Origin: Erythrobacter sp. HI0063 | Lineage (GTDB): Bacteria; Pseudomonadota; Alphaproteobacteria; Sphingomonadales; Sphingomonadaceae | NCBI RefSeq assembly: GCF_001635685.1 | Contig: NZ_LWFF01000306.1 | Coordinates: forward strand, 27,363 to 91,362 | Reading direction: 5' to 3' | DNA: 64,000 bases | Shown here: piece by piece, positions 23,340 through 32,196 of the stretch | How positions within the stretch are numbered: position 1 is the first letter of the stretch | Layout: each line of letters starts with the position of its first letter | The notes under the pieces: generated by a model | Told to the model about the DNA's origin: nothing | The model's input: the letters and a program-made list of their open reading frames with translations, nothing else | The model's database searches: none | Position numbers and translations under genes: made by a program

Positions 23340-24089
23340 TCACTCGATAATGTAGGAGACCACACGCCACGCGCCGCCTTCGTGCTCCAGCGTGACCGTC
23401 TCGACCGCGTCGGGCTTGCCGCTGAAATCGGTCCGGAATGTGACCACGCGATAGCCGTTCGGCGGCGCATAGACCTCCTGATAGCCCGTCGCTTCGCGTG
23501 AGGAGACAGCACCGAGCGGGACGCGGACCTGATCGGACGCATCGCTCCATATCTTGAGCGTGTTTCGGCTGCGGAACTGCGACCCGGTCGCCGCGTAGCT
23601 CGCCTCCCAGTCATAGGCATCGACATCGGCGAGAAATTCGCGCGCCGCGGCTTCGGTCGCATGGTCGAGGGCGACCTTCTCAGCAGAGCTGTCGGGAGGG
23701 GTTGGGTCATGGGTGATCCCGGACCCGGCGAGGGCAAGGGCGGCAAGAGCGATGAAAGCTGACATGGCGACTAGGCCTCCGATTATGCGTCGGCGTCCGG
23801 GGCGGGCGCCGTTCGATGCATCGGTTCCTGCTCCCGCCCCGCCTGCCGAAGCATCCCCCAAACTCTCGCCTGCAAGAAATTCGGGGCCTTCGTCGGCGAG
23901 CAGAAGCCGCGCGGCTTCCTTGCTGCTGGTGACGCCCAGCTTGCGCCGCGCATCGCGGAGCCGCCCGTTCACCGTATGCACCGAAAGGTCGAGCGCGCGG
24001 GCCGAGGATTTCGCATCGTGCCCGCGCAGGATAAGCCGCAGCGTCTCCTTCTCCTTCGGCGTCAGCGCATCGGTCGCATCCTCGCTCAT
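23340..24089 (-). CDS. Membrane-anchored LuxR-type HTH regulator with DUF4019 domain
   Basis: 249 residues. Residues 9-65 form a LuxR/GerE helix-turn-helix (LTPKEKETLRLILRGHDAKS, then LDLSVHTVNGRLRDARRKLG). A glycine/alanine-rich linker is followed by one membrane helix at about residues 102-124 (IIGGLVAMSAFIALAALALA). The C-terminal 110 residues match DUF4019 (AREFLADVDAYDWEASYAAT, GYRVVTFRTDFSGKPD). The topology puts the DNA-binding part in the cytoplasm and DUF4019 in the periplasm, resembling ToxR-type one-component regulators. The start is the ATG at 24089. It is divergent from the RHH gene with 86 bases between them. Confidence 0.85.
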   Translation of the reverse strand: MSEDATDALTPKEKETLRLILRGHDAKSSARALDLSVHTVNGRLRDARRKLGVTSSKEAARLLLADEGPEFLAGESLGDASAGGAGAGTDASNGARPGRRRIIGGLVAMSAFIALAALALAGSGITHDPTPPDSSAEKVALDHATEAAAREFLADVDAYDWEASYAATGSQFRSRNTLKIWSDASDQVRVPLGAVSSREATGYQEVYAPPNGYRVVTFRTDFSGKPDAVETVTLEHEGGAWRVVSYIIE

Positions 24090-24175
24090 CGGTTCGGGAT
24101 AGGCCCGCGCGGGCAGGCGCCGCCACCCCAAAAAATTGGTATGTGCGCCATGCCACCGCCGGTTAGGATGGGGCG

Positions 24176-24460
24176 ATGGACATTCCCTATCATCCGCCCG
24201 TCAAACGCTCGTTGGCGATCCACGGGCACCGCACCTCGATCAGCCTCGAGCCGATATTCTGGGACCTGCTGAAGCGCGCGGCAAAGGATGAAGGCGTGGC
24301 TCTCGCCGCTCTGGTCGCGCGCATCGATGCCGAGCGGATCCAGGCCCAAACCCCGCCGGGCCTCGCGGGCGCGCTGCGCGTCTGGCTGGTGGCGCGGATC
24401 ATCGCCGGTTCATCGAGCGAAGCGGATTTCAGCGGTGCGATCGGGGAGATCGAAGGATGA
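24176..24460 (+). CDS. Ribbon-helix-helix domain protein
   Basis: 94 residues matching the alphaproteobacterial RHH_4-type family: PVKRSLAIHGHRTSISLEP (the strand and first helix start) followed by FWDLLKRAAKDEGVALAALV. These small proteins are presumed DNA-binding dimers; the target is unknown. AGGATGGGG precedes the ATG. The stop overlaps the ATG of the lipoprotein hydrolase (ATGA), so the two are coupled. Confidence 0.85.
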   Translation: MDIPYHPPVKRSLAIHGHRTSISLEPIFWDLLKRAAKDEGVALAALVARIDAERIQAQTPPGLAGALRVWLVARIIAGSSSEADFSGAIGEIEG

Positions 24461-25239
24461 GAATTCCGGTTGCTGTCTTCTTAGCGAGTGCCGCGCTCGC
24501 ACTGTCCGGATGCGCGGGGACGATCCGCGACCGCATCTATCAACCCGCCGCTCTTGCCGAGACGCCAGTGCAATTCACGGGCGAGGCACCGCAGGACGTG
24601 AACGCGCGCACGGCCGACGGGCTGGATCTCGCAGGCTATTACTGGCCCGCCAAGGCAGGCAACGACACGCTGGTCGTCTACTTCCACGGCAACGGCTACA
24701 ATCAGTTCGTCGGCGCCGCGCGGGCAGAGCCGCTCAGGAAAGGCGGGCATGGTGTGCTCGTCGCCTCCTATCGCGGCTATGGCGACAATCCCGGCGCGCC
24801 GTCCGAGGACGGCCTGTTCGCCGATGCGGAGGCCTGGATGGCGAAAGCGCGCGAACTGGCTCCCGGTGCCGATATCTATCTGTTCGGCCATTCGCTCGGC
24901 GGGGCGGTGGCGCTGGAAATGGCGGCGCGGCACGAGGTCGCGGGCGTGGCGACGCTCGGGACGTTCGCGCGGCTGGCGGATCAAGCGCCGAGCATCGCGC
25001 GCGGAATCCTGCCCGACCGGTACGACAATGTCGCGGCGATCCGGCGCGTCAGCGTTCCGGTCCTCCTCCTGCACGGGACCGAGGACCGAGTCGTCGCGCT
25101 CGCCGCTGGTGAGGAACTGGCGGAGGCTGCTTCCTACGCCACTCTCGTGCGCTTGACCGGCGCAGGCCATCAGGTCGATCTGGCGAAGATTGCGGATCGC
25201 ATCTGGCAGGCATGGGAAAACGGGCTTCCCGAAAGCTGA
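24457..25239 (+). CDS. Alpha/beta-hydrolase lipoprotein
   Basis: 260 residues. The N-terminus is a lipoprotein signal (VAVFLASAALALSGCAG, lipobox LSGC). The alpha/beta-hydrolase core shows the oxyanion region VVYFHGNGYNQF, the nucleophile elbow FGHSLGGAVALEM (Ser), the Asp in LLLHGTEDRVV and the terminal His in LTGAGHQVDL. It resembles the ABHD13/BEM46-like group; the substrate is unknown. It would sit at the inner face of the outer membrane or on the inner membrane. Coupled to the RHH gene by a four-base overlap. Confidence 0.85.
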   Translation: MRIPVAVFLASAALALSGCAGTIRDRIYQPAALAETPVQFTGEAPQDVNARTADGLDLAGYYWPAKAGNDTLVVYFHGNGYNQFVGAARAEPLRKGGHGVLVASYRGYGDNPGAPSEDGLFADAEAWMAKARELAPGADIYLFGHSLGGAVALEMAARHEVAGVATLGTFARLADQAPSIARGILPDRYDNVAAIRRVSVPVLLLHGTEDRVVALAAGEELAEAASYATLVRLTGAGHQVDLAKIADRIWQAWENGLPES

Positions 25240-25247
25240 TACGAAAA

Positions 25248-25269
25248 GGGCGACGCCGCAGCGCCGCCC
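25248..25269. terminator. Hairpin between convergent genes
   Basis: GGGCGACGC (25248-25256), loop CGCA, then GCGCCGCCC (25261-25269): a 9-base stem with one mismatch, preceded by AAAA and followed by a short AT-rich stretch. It lies between the ends of two convergent genes and could terminate both. Confidence 0.5.
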
Positions 25270-25297
25270 GATATTTCGTCGAAATGACGTCGAACCG

Positions 25298-25525
25298 TCA
25301 GTATTTCGCGGTCGCGTCGCTCGCCGGATAGGTTTCGTCGAGCGCTTCGTCGGTCCGGCTCATCGCGTCGCCGGGCGTGCGGGTCGCGGCGGAACCGGCA
25401 TCGCGGAATGCGCCGTCGGGCTGGCCGCTGGCAAAGGCCACGCCGTTATTGTCGGCACGGTTCTTTTCGTAATATTTGTAGCCGGCGTATCCGGCGGCAC
25501 CGAGTGCTGCGAGCTTGAGAAGCAT
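25298..25525 (-). CDS. Small single-pass membrane protein
   Basis: 75 residues from the ATG at 25525 (AAGGGA upstream). One short hydrophobic/glycine segment, LLKLAALGAAGYAGYKYYEKN, is followed by a hydrophilic tail rich in Ala, Thr and Asp (ALDETYPASDATAKY). The GYAGYKYYEKN pattern recurs in small alphaproteobacterial envelope proteins of unknown role. I would discard the 14-residue N-terminal extension in the same frame because of its weak start. Confidence 0.65.
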   Translation of the reverse strand: MLLKLAALGAAGYAGYKYYEKNRADNNGVAFASGQPDGAFRDAGSAATRTPGDAMSRTDEALDETYPASDATAKY

Positions 25526-25594
25526 GGGAAATCCCTTTCGTTTCGTGTCGCCATAATAACGGGCCAACGAGCAAAAAGGTCCTGACCTTAAACG

Positions 25595-26878
25595 CTATTC
25601 GTCGCCGACCCGTTCGATATCCGCGCCGACAAGCGAGAGTTTCTCCTCCAGCCGCTCGTATCCCCGGTCGAGGTGATAGATCCGGCGCACCGTCGTCTCA
25701 CCCTCGGCAGCCAGAGCGGCGATGATCAGGCTCATCGAAGCGCGCAGATCGGTCGCCATCACTTCGGCCCCCGTCAACCGGTCGACGCCGCGTACGATCG
25801 CGGTGCGGCCCTCGGTCTCGATATCCGCGCCCATCCGCGTCAGTTCGGGAACGTGCATGTAGCGGTTCTCGAAGATCGTTTCCTTGAGGACGCTGGTCCC
25901 TTCCGCCTTGCACAGAAGGCTCATCAGCTGCGCCTGCATGTCGGTGGCAAGGCCCGGATAGGGTGCGGTGGAAAGGTTCGTGGCCTTCAATGGCCCGTCC
26001 GCCGATACGCGGATGCCGCCCTTCACCTCTTCGACCTCGACACCGATATTGCGCAGCGCATGGAGCGTCGCCTGCATCTCGCTGGCATTGGCACCGTCCA
26101 GCGTCACGTCGCCGCCGGTGATAGCGGCGGCGCAGGCATAGGAGCCCGCCTCGATCCGGTCGGCCATCACCTTGTAGGTCGCGCCGTTCAGCTTTTTGAC
26201 GCCGTGGATCGTCAGATCGGACGTGCCGATCCCTTCGATCTCCGCGCCCATCGCGACCAAGAGATTGCAGAGGTCCACGATCTCCGGCTCGCGCGCGGCG
26301 TTGAACAGGCGGCTGGTCCCGTTCGCCAGCACCGCCGCCATCAGCGCGTTCTCCGTCGCGCCGACCGAAACCACCGGGAAATCGAAATCGCCGCCCGGCA
26401 GGCCCCCATCGGGCGCCGACGCCTTCACATAGCCTGCCGCCAGCTCGATCTGCGCGCCGAACGCTTCCAGCGCCTTCAGATGCAGGTCGATCGGGCGATT
26501 GCCGATGGCGCAGCCGCCGGGGAGCGAAACGGTCGCCTCGCCCGTGCGGCCCAGCAGCGGACCCAGCACCAGGATCGAGGCGCGCATCTTCCTGACCAGT
26601 TCGTAGGGCGCGACGTTCGACGTGATCCGCATGGCTTCCAGCGTGACCACGCGCCCGAATTCTTCCGGGCGTTTGCCGGGGATCGTGTGGCTGACGCCGA
26701 ATTGCGTCATCAGATGCTGGAACCCGTCGATATCGGCGAGCCGCGGCAGATTGCGCAGCGTCACCGGCTCTTCGGTCAGCAGCGCGCAGGGCAGCAGCGT
26801 GAGGGCGGAATTCTTGGCGCCGGAAATCGGCATGGTGCCGGCAAGGCGATTGCCGCCGCGAATAATGAGCTTGTCCAT
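25595..26878 (-). CDS. murA: UDP-N-acetylglucosamine 1-carboxyvinyltransferase
   Basis: 427 residues, full length. The N-terminal [20 protein letters not shown] motif binds UDP-GlcNAc (Lys22, Asn23). The catalytic Cys123 lies in [16 protein letters not shown], so fosfomycin-type active-site chemistry is expected. [17 protein letters not shown] near the C-terminus is conserved. MurA performs the first committed step of peptidoglycan synthesis, transferring enolpyruvate from PEP. It is separated from the upstream flotillin gene by about 117 bases and likely has its own promoter. Confidence 0.97.
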   Translation of the reverse strand: MDKLIIRGGNRLAGTMPISGAKNSALTLLPCALLTEEPVTLRNLPRLADIDGFQHLMTQFGVSHTIPGKRPEEFGRVVTLEAMRITSNVAPYELVRKMRASILVLGPLLGRTGEATVSLPGGCAIGNRPIDLHLKALEAFGAQIELAAGYVKASAPDGGLPGGDFDFPVVSVGATENALMAAVLANGTSRLFNAAREPEIVDLCNLLVAMGAEIEGIGTSDLTIHGVKKLNGATYKVMADRIEAGSYACAAAITGGDVTLDGANASEMQATLHALRNIGVEVEEVKGGIRVSADGPLKATNLSTAPYPGLATDMQAQLMSLLCKAEGTSVLKETIFENRYMHVPELTRMGADIETEGRTAIVRGVDRLTGAEVMATDLRASMSLIIAALAAEGETTVRRIYHLDRGYERLEEKLSLVGADIERVGDE

Positions 26879-26995
26879 GATGGAGCGTTTACCGCATTCG
26901 CCTGCGCAGGCAAGGCGCGGCCGATAAGAGGGGCGGGCAGCAAGGGCCGGGAAGCGCGACCGAAATCGCGCTCCCCTCTGCCCTTGTTGACGAGG

Positions 26996-28783
26996 TCAGG
27001 CGTCGGCGGGCTCGCGATCCTCGCCTTCCGACTTACCGGCCTTGTCGGCTTGCCCATCCGAGCCATTGGCGCGCTGGCTTGCGACCAGAGCCTTCGCATC
27101 CTTTGGCGCGGCGTGGCCGCTCGCCTGCGGGGCCGAGTCCGGCTCGGCATCCTCGTCGAAGGCCGCGCCCTTGACGAGGCCGGACAGGTTCGACCCGTCT
27201 AGGCCCAGTTCCTTCATCAGCCCGTCGAGCACCGGCGCCTGCGCCCGATAGGCCAGTGCGGCGCTGACCGCATCGGTGGCAAGATTGCCGCTTCCACCGC
27301 CATTGGTCGCGCCCGCAGAGCCCTTTCCGCCGCCATTCGTCAGCCCGTCGACCTGGACGATCTTGATCGAATCGATCGCTTCCATCGGCTTGGCGCTTTC
27401 GCGGATGACGTCGGGCAGGACTTTGAGCAGCGCCAGCTTGGTCTGCAGGCTGATCTGCTCCATCGAGAGGATGTTGGCCGCCTCGTTGATGGCGCGCTGG
27501 CCCGCAGCTTCGACTTCGAAGCGCACACGCGCGGCTTCCGCGCGCAGCTTTTCGGCCTCGGCCTCGCCCTCGGCTTCGCGGCGCGCGGCCTCGGCGCGGT
27601 TCTGGGCCGCATCCTTTTCCGCCTCGGCATCGACGCGGATCTTGATCGCATCGCGTTCGGCCTGCTTCGAGGCTTCGATCAGCTCGATGCGCTTCTGACG
27701 CTCGGCGATTTCGGTCTCGCGGCTGGTGGCGACCTGCTCTTCAGCAGCGACGGCCTTGGCGCGCGCCTCGTCCGCATCGGCCTTGGCCTGGCTTTCCTCG
27801 CGGCTCTTGTTCTGGACCGCGATCTGCTGTTCCTGCCGCGCGATTTCTAGCGCGCGCTGCTGGTCGATGCGGGCTTCCTCGACCAGGCGGTCGGCCTCGA
27901 TCTGCTGCGCGTCGACCTGCTTCTTGGCCTCGATCCGTGCCGCATCGGCTTCGCGGGTGCGCTCGGCCTGGGTGCGGGCGATTTCGGAGGACTGGGCGGC
28001 GCGGCGCACTTCAACCTCGCGCTCCTGCTCCAGCCGGGCGTATTCGGTATCGCGGCTGATCTCGAAGCTCTTCTGCGCGGCCTCCAGGTTCTTGGTCTCC
28101 ATCTGGACGCGCGTGTCCTGCTCGATGTCGTTGCGCAGCTTCTTGCGCGCCTCGATCTGCTCGGTCAGCTTAGTGAGACCTTCGGCGTCGAAGGCGTTGT
28201 TGGCGTTGAAGTGTTCGATCGAGGTCTGGTCGAGCCCGGTCAGCGAGACCGATTCCAGTTCCAGCCCGTTCATGGCGAGATCGTTGGAGCTGACCTGCTG
28301 CACCTTCTGGACGAAATCGGCGCGCTGTTCGTGCAGCTCGTTCATCGTCATGCCCGCCGCGACCGAACGCAGCGCGTCGACGAATTTGCCCTCGACCAGA
28401 TCCTTGAGCATTTCCGGCTGCATGGTGCGCTGGCCGAGCGTCTGCGCGGCCATGGCGATCGCTTCGCTATCGGGCTTCACGCGAACGTAGAATTCCGCCT
28501 TCACGTCGATCCTGAGGCGATCGAGCGTGATCAATGCCTCGCCATCGCGGCGCACCACGCTGAGGACCAGCGTGTTCATGTTGACCGGCATGGTTTCGTG
28601 GAACACCGGCAGGACCAGCGCGCCGCCGTTCATCACCACTTTCTCGCCGCCCACGCCGGTGCGCACGAAGGCGATTTCCTTCGAGGCGCGGCGATACATT
28701 TTGAGCAGGAACGTGATCACGATCAGCGCGAAGATCACGCCTCCGACCAGCATTACCAAGGACGTTCCGAACAGGTCTTCCAT
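26996..28783 (-). CDS. Flotillin / YqiK-like SPFH membrane scaffold protein
   Basis: 595 residues. An N-terminal membrane helix (LVMLVGGVIFALIVITFLL) is followed by an SPFH/band 7 domain at about residues 35-200 (AFVRTGVGGEKVVMNGGALV, VLSVVRRDGEALITLDRLRI). A long coiled coil of about residues 215-445, dominated by Ala, Glu, Arg and Lys, then leads to the flotillin C-terminal region (ISLQTKLALLKVLPDVIRES). Flotillins organise membrane microdomains. The tail after residue 500 is disordered and low complexity. The ATG at 28783 has AGGGGG upstream. It lies 19 bases downstream of the YqiJ-like gene, matching the yqiJ-yqiK pairing known in E. coli. Confidence 0.93.
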   Translation of the reverse strand: MEDLFGTSLVMLVGGVIFALIVITFLLKMYRRASKEIAFVRTGVGGEKVVMNGGALVLPVFHETMPVNMNTLVLSVVRRDGEALITLDRLRIDVKAEFYVRVKPDSEAIAMAAQTLGQRTMQPEMLKDLVEGKFVDALRSVAAGMTMNELHEQRADFVQKVQQVSSNDLAMNGLELESVSLTGLDQTSIEHFNANNAFDAEGLTKLTEQIEARKKLRNDIEQDTRVQMETKNLEAAQKSFEISRDTEYARLEQEREVEVRRAAQSSEIARTQAERTREADAARIEAKKQVDAQQIEADRLVEEARIDQQRALEIARQEQQIAVQNKSREESQAKADADEARAKAVAAEEQVATSRETEIAERQKRIELIEASKQAERDAIKIRVDAEAEKDAAQNRAEAARREAEGEAEAEKLRAEAARVRFEVEAAGQRAINEAANILSMEQISLQTKLALLKVLPDVIRESAKPMEAIDSIKIVQVDGLTNGGGKGSAGATNGGGSGNLATDAVSAALAYRAQAPVLDGLMKELGLDGSNLSGLVKGAAFDEDAEPDSAPQASGHAAPKDAKALVASQRANGSDGQADKAGKSEGEDREPADA

Positions 28784-28802
28784 CAATACCCCCTAATCAT
28801 AA

Positions 28803-29447
28803 TCAGTTTGGCGACAGGCGCCGCTCGGCCAGCGCGGTCGCGTAGAATTGGTCCTTCTCGCGGCGCACCAGCAGGACTTCGTCCCCCGAATGCAGTTCGC
28901 TCGATTGCTCGTGCGGCTCCACCATCACGTAATGGGCCTGGCCGTGAACATCGCGCACGCGGGCCCGCGCGGGCGAACCGGTGCGCGCGACGCCATCGGT
29001 GATCGTCGCGCGGCGGCCGATCAGGCTTTGCGTGCTCACGACGGTGGTGTGGTCCTTGGGCAGGATCGCGCCCAGCGGGCGGGCGAGCACGCCCGTTACC
29101 GGCACCGCCGCAGCCCCCGCGATCAGCGCCGCGAGCCAGGAATACAGCGGCGCGCCGGTCAGGCTTGTCGCCAATTCCTGCACGCTGAGACCGATGCCTG
29201 CGAACATCAGCAGGAACAGCGCGAGCCAGATCGTCAACGGCACGCGCCCCATTCCGAGCAGAGTGAGCAGCCCTTCCACCATTCCCGGCTGGAGCGAAGC
29301 ATCGGCATCCGCCCCGATATCGGGATCGACATCCAGATCGGCGTCCACGCCCCAATCGCCGAGACCCAGCACTTGGACGAGCGCCAGCAGCACCATCAGG
29401 CCCATCGCAATGGCGAAAGGCAGGTTGTGCGGTTCGAGCAAAGTCAT
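28803..29447 (-). CDS. YqiJ-like (OB-fold) membrane protein partnered with flotillin
   Basis: 214 residues from ATG 29447 with AGGGGGGA upstream. Three to four membrane segments (LPFAIAMGLMVLLALVQVLG; LTIWLALFLLMFAGIGLSV; WLAALIAGAAAVPVTGVLA) are followed by a C-terminal small beta-barrel-like domain (LIGRRATITDGVARTGSPAR, SGDEVLLVRREKDQFYATAL), the NfeD/YqiJ layout. An Asp-rich loop (VDADLDVDPDIGADADAS) lies between the first two helices. Such proteins are found beside flotillins in a two-gene operon and probably act with them in membrane homeostasis. Confidence 0.85.
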   Translation of the reverse strand: MTLLEPHNLPFAIAMGLMVLLALVQVLGLGDWGVDADLDVDPDIGADADASLQPGMVEGLLTLLGMGRVPLTIWLALFLLMFAGIGLSVQELATSLTGAPLYSWLAALIAGAAAVPVTGVLARPLGAILPKDHTTVVSTQSLIGRRATITDGVARTGSPARARVRDVHGQAHYVMVEPHEQSSELHSGDEVLLVRREKDQFYATALAERRLSPN

Positions 29448-29619
29448 GATTCCCCCCTCTCGCTTATGCGCAGGAACGCCCGCTTCCACCAGATGGGAAA
29501 GCGCGGCGGCCTGCTGTGTTACGCATGTGGATCACCTAGCAGAAAACCCCCGCAATCCGTAGGATTATGCGACGAATGGAGTCCGATTTTTAGAGCCAGA
29601 ACGGCGCTATTTCAGGCGT

Positions 29620-31158
29620 TCAGCCGTCGGCCTCAATCCGGGCTGCGAATTCGTCGCGCAGCTCGCGCTTGTAGAGCTTGCCATTGGCTTCGCGCGGCAG
29701 TTCGCTGCGGAATTCGAACAGGCGCGGCATTTTGATGCGGCTCAATTCCGGTTCGAGATAAGCGCGCAATTCCGCTTCCAGCGCCTCGCCCGCTTGCCCC
29801 ATATCGAGCGGCTGCACCACGGCGACGACCTTTTCGCCCAGATCCGGATCGGGCGCGCCGATCACGGCGGCGTCCATCACCTTGGGATGGCTGACGAGCA
29901 GGTTCTCGACCTCCTGCGGATAGACATTCACCCCGCCGGTAATGATCATGTGGCTCTTGCGATCGGTCAGGTAGAGATAGCCCTCCGCATCGACATGGCC
30001 GATATCGCCCAGCGTCATCCAGCCCTTCGGATGCATGGCCTCCGCCGTCTTGGCGGGATCGTTGTGATAGGTGGGCAGAACTGCGTTCTCGAAATAGATC
30101 AGACCGTCCTCTCCCGGCGGCAATTCCGCGCCATCGGGTCCGCAGATATGGAGCGTGCCAAAGATCGCCTTGCCGACCGTGCCGGGCCGCTCCAGCCATT
30201 CCTGCGCCTTCACCAGCGTCATCCCGATCCCTTCGGACCCGGCGTAATATTCGTTCACGACCGGGCCCCACCATTCGATCATCGCCTGCTTGACCGGGAC
30301 CGGACAGGGCGCAGCGGCGTGGAGCGCGCGTTGATGGCTCGACAGGTCGTATCCTTCGCGCTGCGAGGGATCGAGCTTCAGCATGCGGACGAAATGCGTC
30401 GGCACCCATTGGCTGTCGGTCACGCCATAGCGTTCGATCGCCTGAAGCGCGGTTTCGGGATCGAATTTCTCCATCACCACCACCGTGCCGCCCAGCCTGT
30501 GCGCAGTGGTGCACCAGCCGAGCGGCGCGGCGTGATAGAGCGGGGCGGGCGAGAGATAGACCATCGATCCGTCCGCCGGCATCCCCGCGCCCATCACGGC
30601 AAGGCCGACGAGGGGGACTGCCGCCTGTATGTCGTCGCTATCGGGCGCACGCGGGCGAACCCCCTTGGGCCGTCCCGTCGTGCCGCTGGAATAAAGCATG
30701 TACTGGCCGGGCACGGGATCGGAGAGCGGCGCGTCGGGCTGATCGGCCAGCGCCTTTGCGAGGTCTTCCTCTCCTTCGCCGTCCAGCACCAGGAATTCGC
30801 ATTCGGGGCATAGCGCGCGCAAGGCCTCGATACGATCCGCGAAATATGTCGAGGTGACCAGCAGCTTCGCATCGCAATCGCGCAGGATATAGGCGATTTC
30901 GGGCGCGGTCAGCCGGGTGGAGATCGGCACCATCATGGCCCCCGAACGCTGCGATCCCCAAACCAGTTGGAGATAGAGCGCATTGTTTTCCATCAGCAGG
31001 CCGAAATGCCCGCCAGCCCCGATGCCGCGCGATCGCAGCAGATGGGCGAAGCGATTGGCGGTTTCGTCCAGCTGGCGATAGCTCACTGTCTCGCCGCTGG
31101 CCGCCATGATGATGGCCGGATGGTCCGGGCGCGCCTGCGCGTGCGCGATGGGGTGCAT
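29620..31158 (-). CDS. AMP-dependent acyl-CoA synthetase
   Basis: 512 residues, ANL superfamily. The P-loop-like motif YSSGTTGRPKGVRP is at about residue 155, the AMP-binding YYAGSEGIG at about 300, the Asp-containing LGDIGHVDAEGYLYLTDRKS at about 385, and the catalytic Lys in REANGKLYKREL near the C-terminus. It activates a carboxylic acid to its CoA thioester through an acyl-adenylate; chain length is uncertain, but the layout is that of the FadD-like acyl-CoA synthetases. An efficient hairpin terminator lies upstream at 31289-31327. The gap to the next gene (172 bases toward YqiJ) shows nothing. Confidence 0.9.
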   Translation of the reverse strand: MHPIAHAQARPDHPAIIMAASGETVSYRQLDETANRFAHLLRSRGIGAGGHFGLLMENNALYLQLVWGSQRSGAMMVPISTRLTAPEIAYILRDCDAKLLVTSTYFADRIEALRALCPECEFLVLDGEGEEDLAKALADQPDAPLSDPVPGQYMLYSSGTTGRPKGVRPRAPDSDDIQAAVPLVGLAVMGAGMPADGSMVYLSPAPLYHAAPLGWCTTAHRLGGTVVVMEKFDPETALQAIERYGVTDSQWVPTHFVRMLKLDPSQREGYDLSSHQRALHAAAPCPVPVKQAMIEWWGPVVNEYYAGSEGIGMTLVKAQEWLERPGTVGKAIFGTLHICGPDGAELPPGEDGLIYFENAVLPTYHNDPAKTAEAMHPKGWMTLGDIGHVDAEGYLYLTDRKSHMIITGGVNVYPQEVENLLVSHPKVMDAAVIGAPDPDLGEKVVAVVQPLDMGQAGEALEAELRAYLEPELSRIKMPRLFEFRSELPREANGKLYKRELRDEFAARIEADG

Positions 31159-31288
31159 GTCTCTCTCCCGCAGGATCGCCCCTCGTTTACCGAGATGTCC
31201 GATCTGGTTGCAGGACGAAACCTATAGCATGGACCTGCGCGGGCAAGGGCAAATGCCGTCCGCGGAGGCGCTTACGGACCCGCACAAG

Positions 31289-31327
31289 CAAAAGGCGGCC
31301 CCGGACAATTCCGGAGCCGCCTTTTGC
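31289..31327. terminator. Bidirectional intrinsic terminator
   Basis: GCAAAAGGCGGC (31289-31300) pairs with GCCGCCTTTTGC (31316-31327) around an inner CCGG/CCGG stem. The A-run on one side and T-run on the other give a typical Rho-independent hairpin readable from both strands. Both flanking genes are on the minus strand, so it should end transcripts of the M23 peptidase gene. Confidence 0.85.
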
Positions 31328-31371
31328 TGCGGCCACTCTCCGATCCGAAGAGCACCGTTCGCTATCGAAGC

Positions 31372-32061
31372 TTAGTCTGCCGAAAGCAGGGCCAGCGCAT
31401 GGTCGCGGTGATCGTCCGACGGGACCATGTAGGGCGACGGATCGACCGCGACGCCATCGACGCGGACTTCGTAGTGGAGGTGCGGGCCGGTGGAACGGCC
31501 GGTCGAACCGACATAGCCGATCAAATCGCCCTTCTTCACCTTGTCGCCAGCCGAAACGACCATGTCCGACAGGTGGGCGAAACGGGTCTGCAGCGAAGCG
31601 CCGTGTTCGATCGAGATGTACTTGCCATAGCTCGAGAACCAGTCAGCCTTGCTCACGAAGCCATCGGCAGTGGCATAGACCGGCGTGCCGGTGGGCGCGG
31701 CCAGGTCGACACCCTTGTGACCGCGACGACCGCCGAGCACCGGGTGGTTGCGCATGCCGTATCCGCTGGAAAGGCGCGCATCGGTCAGCGGCATGGCGGA
31801 AGGAACTGAAACGGAGGTGGTGGCGACACCGGCCGAAACCTTGTCCATCCGTTCCCAGCTGGCGAAGAGCTGTTCGAACTGGCGATCGCCGTCCGAGTTC
31901 GTGACCGGGGCGCCTGCCGAATTGCCGGCGGGCATGTCGACTGCGGGAACCATCGCGGCGGAAGCGGCGCTTTCGGCGGCGGCGGGTGCGGCGGCCATCA
32001 TGGTGACGGCACCCAGCCCAAGAGCGAGCGTGCGCAGAGCGTTGTTGAAAAGCTTCGTCAT
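31372..32061 (-). CDS. M23 family metallopeptidase (LytM-type peptidoglycan endopeptidase)
   Basis: 229 residues with a signal peptide (RTLALGLGAVTMMAAAPAAA, cleaved after AEA-like sequence near residue 30). The LytM domain at about residues 100-215 has all zinc and catalytic residues: HPVLGGRRGHKGVDLAAPTG (His and Asp) and STGPHLHYEV (His-x-His). It should cut peptide cross-links in the murein and is probably active rather than an EnvC-type inactive activator. The ATG at 32061 is chosen over MDGSH upstream because the signal peptide begins there. The terminator at 31289-31327 lies just downstream of its stop. Confidence 0.9.
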   Translation of the reverse strand: MTKLFNNALRTLALGLGAVTMMAAAPAAAESAASAAMVPAVDMPAGNSAGAPVTNSDGDRQFEQLFASWERMDKVSAGVATTSVSVPSAMPLTDARLSSGYGMRNHPVLGGRRGHKGVDLAAPTGTPVYATADGFVSKADWFSSYGKYISIEHGASLQTRFAHLSDMVVSAGDKVKKGDLIGYVGSTGRSTGPHLHYEVRVDGVAVDPSPYMVPSDDHRDHALALLSAD

Positions 32062-32196
32062 ATGTGACCCGTCCATATTGCGAAGGTCCGATCCCCCGGA
32101 CCCGACCGACCCCCAAATCCCTCAGGTTATCGATCTATTTTCATCACCGCCGGAACCCCCCGACGTCTTGTGCATTATGGGGTGGCGGAGAGAAGT

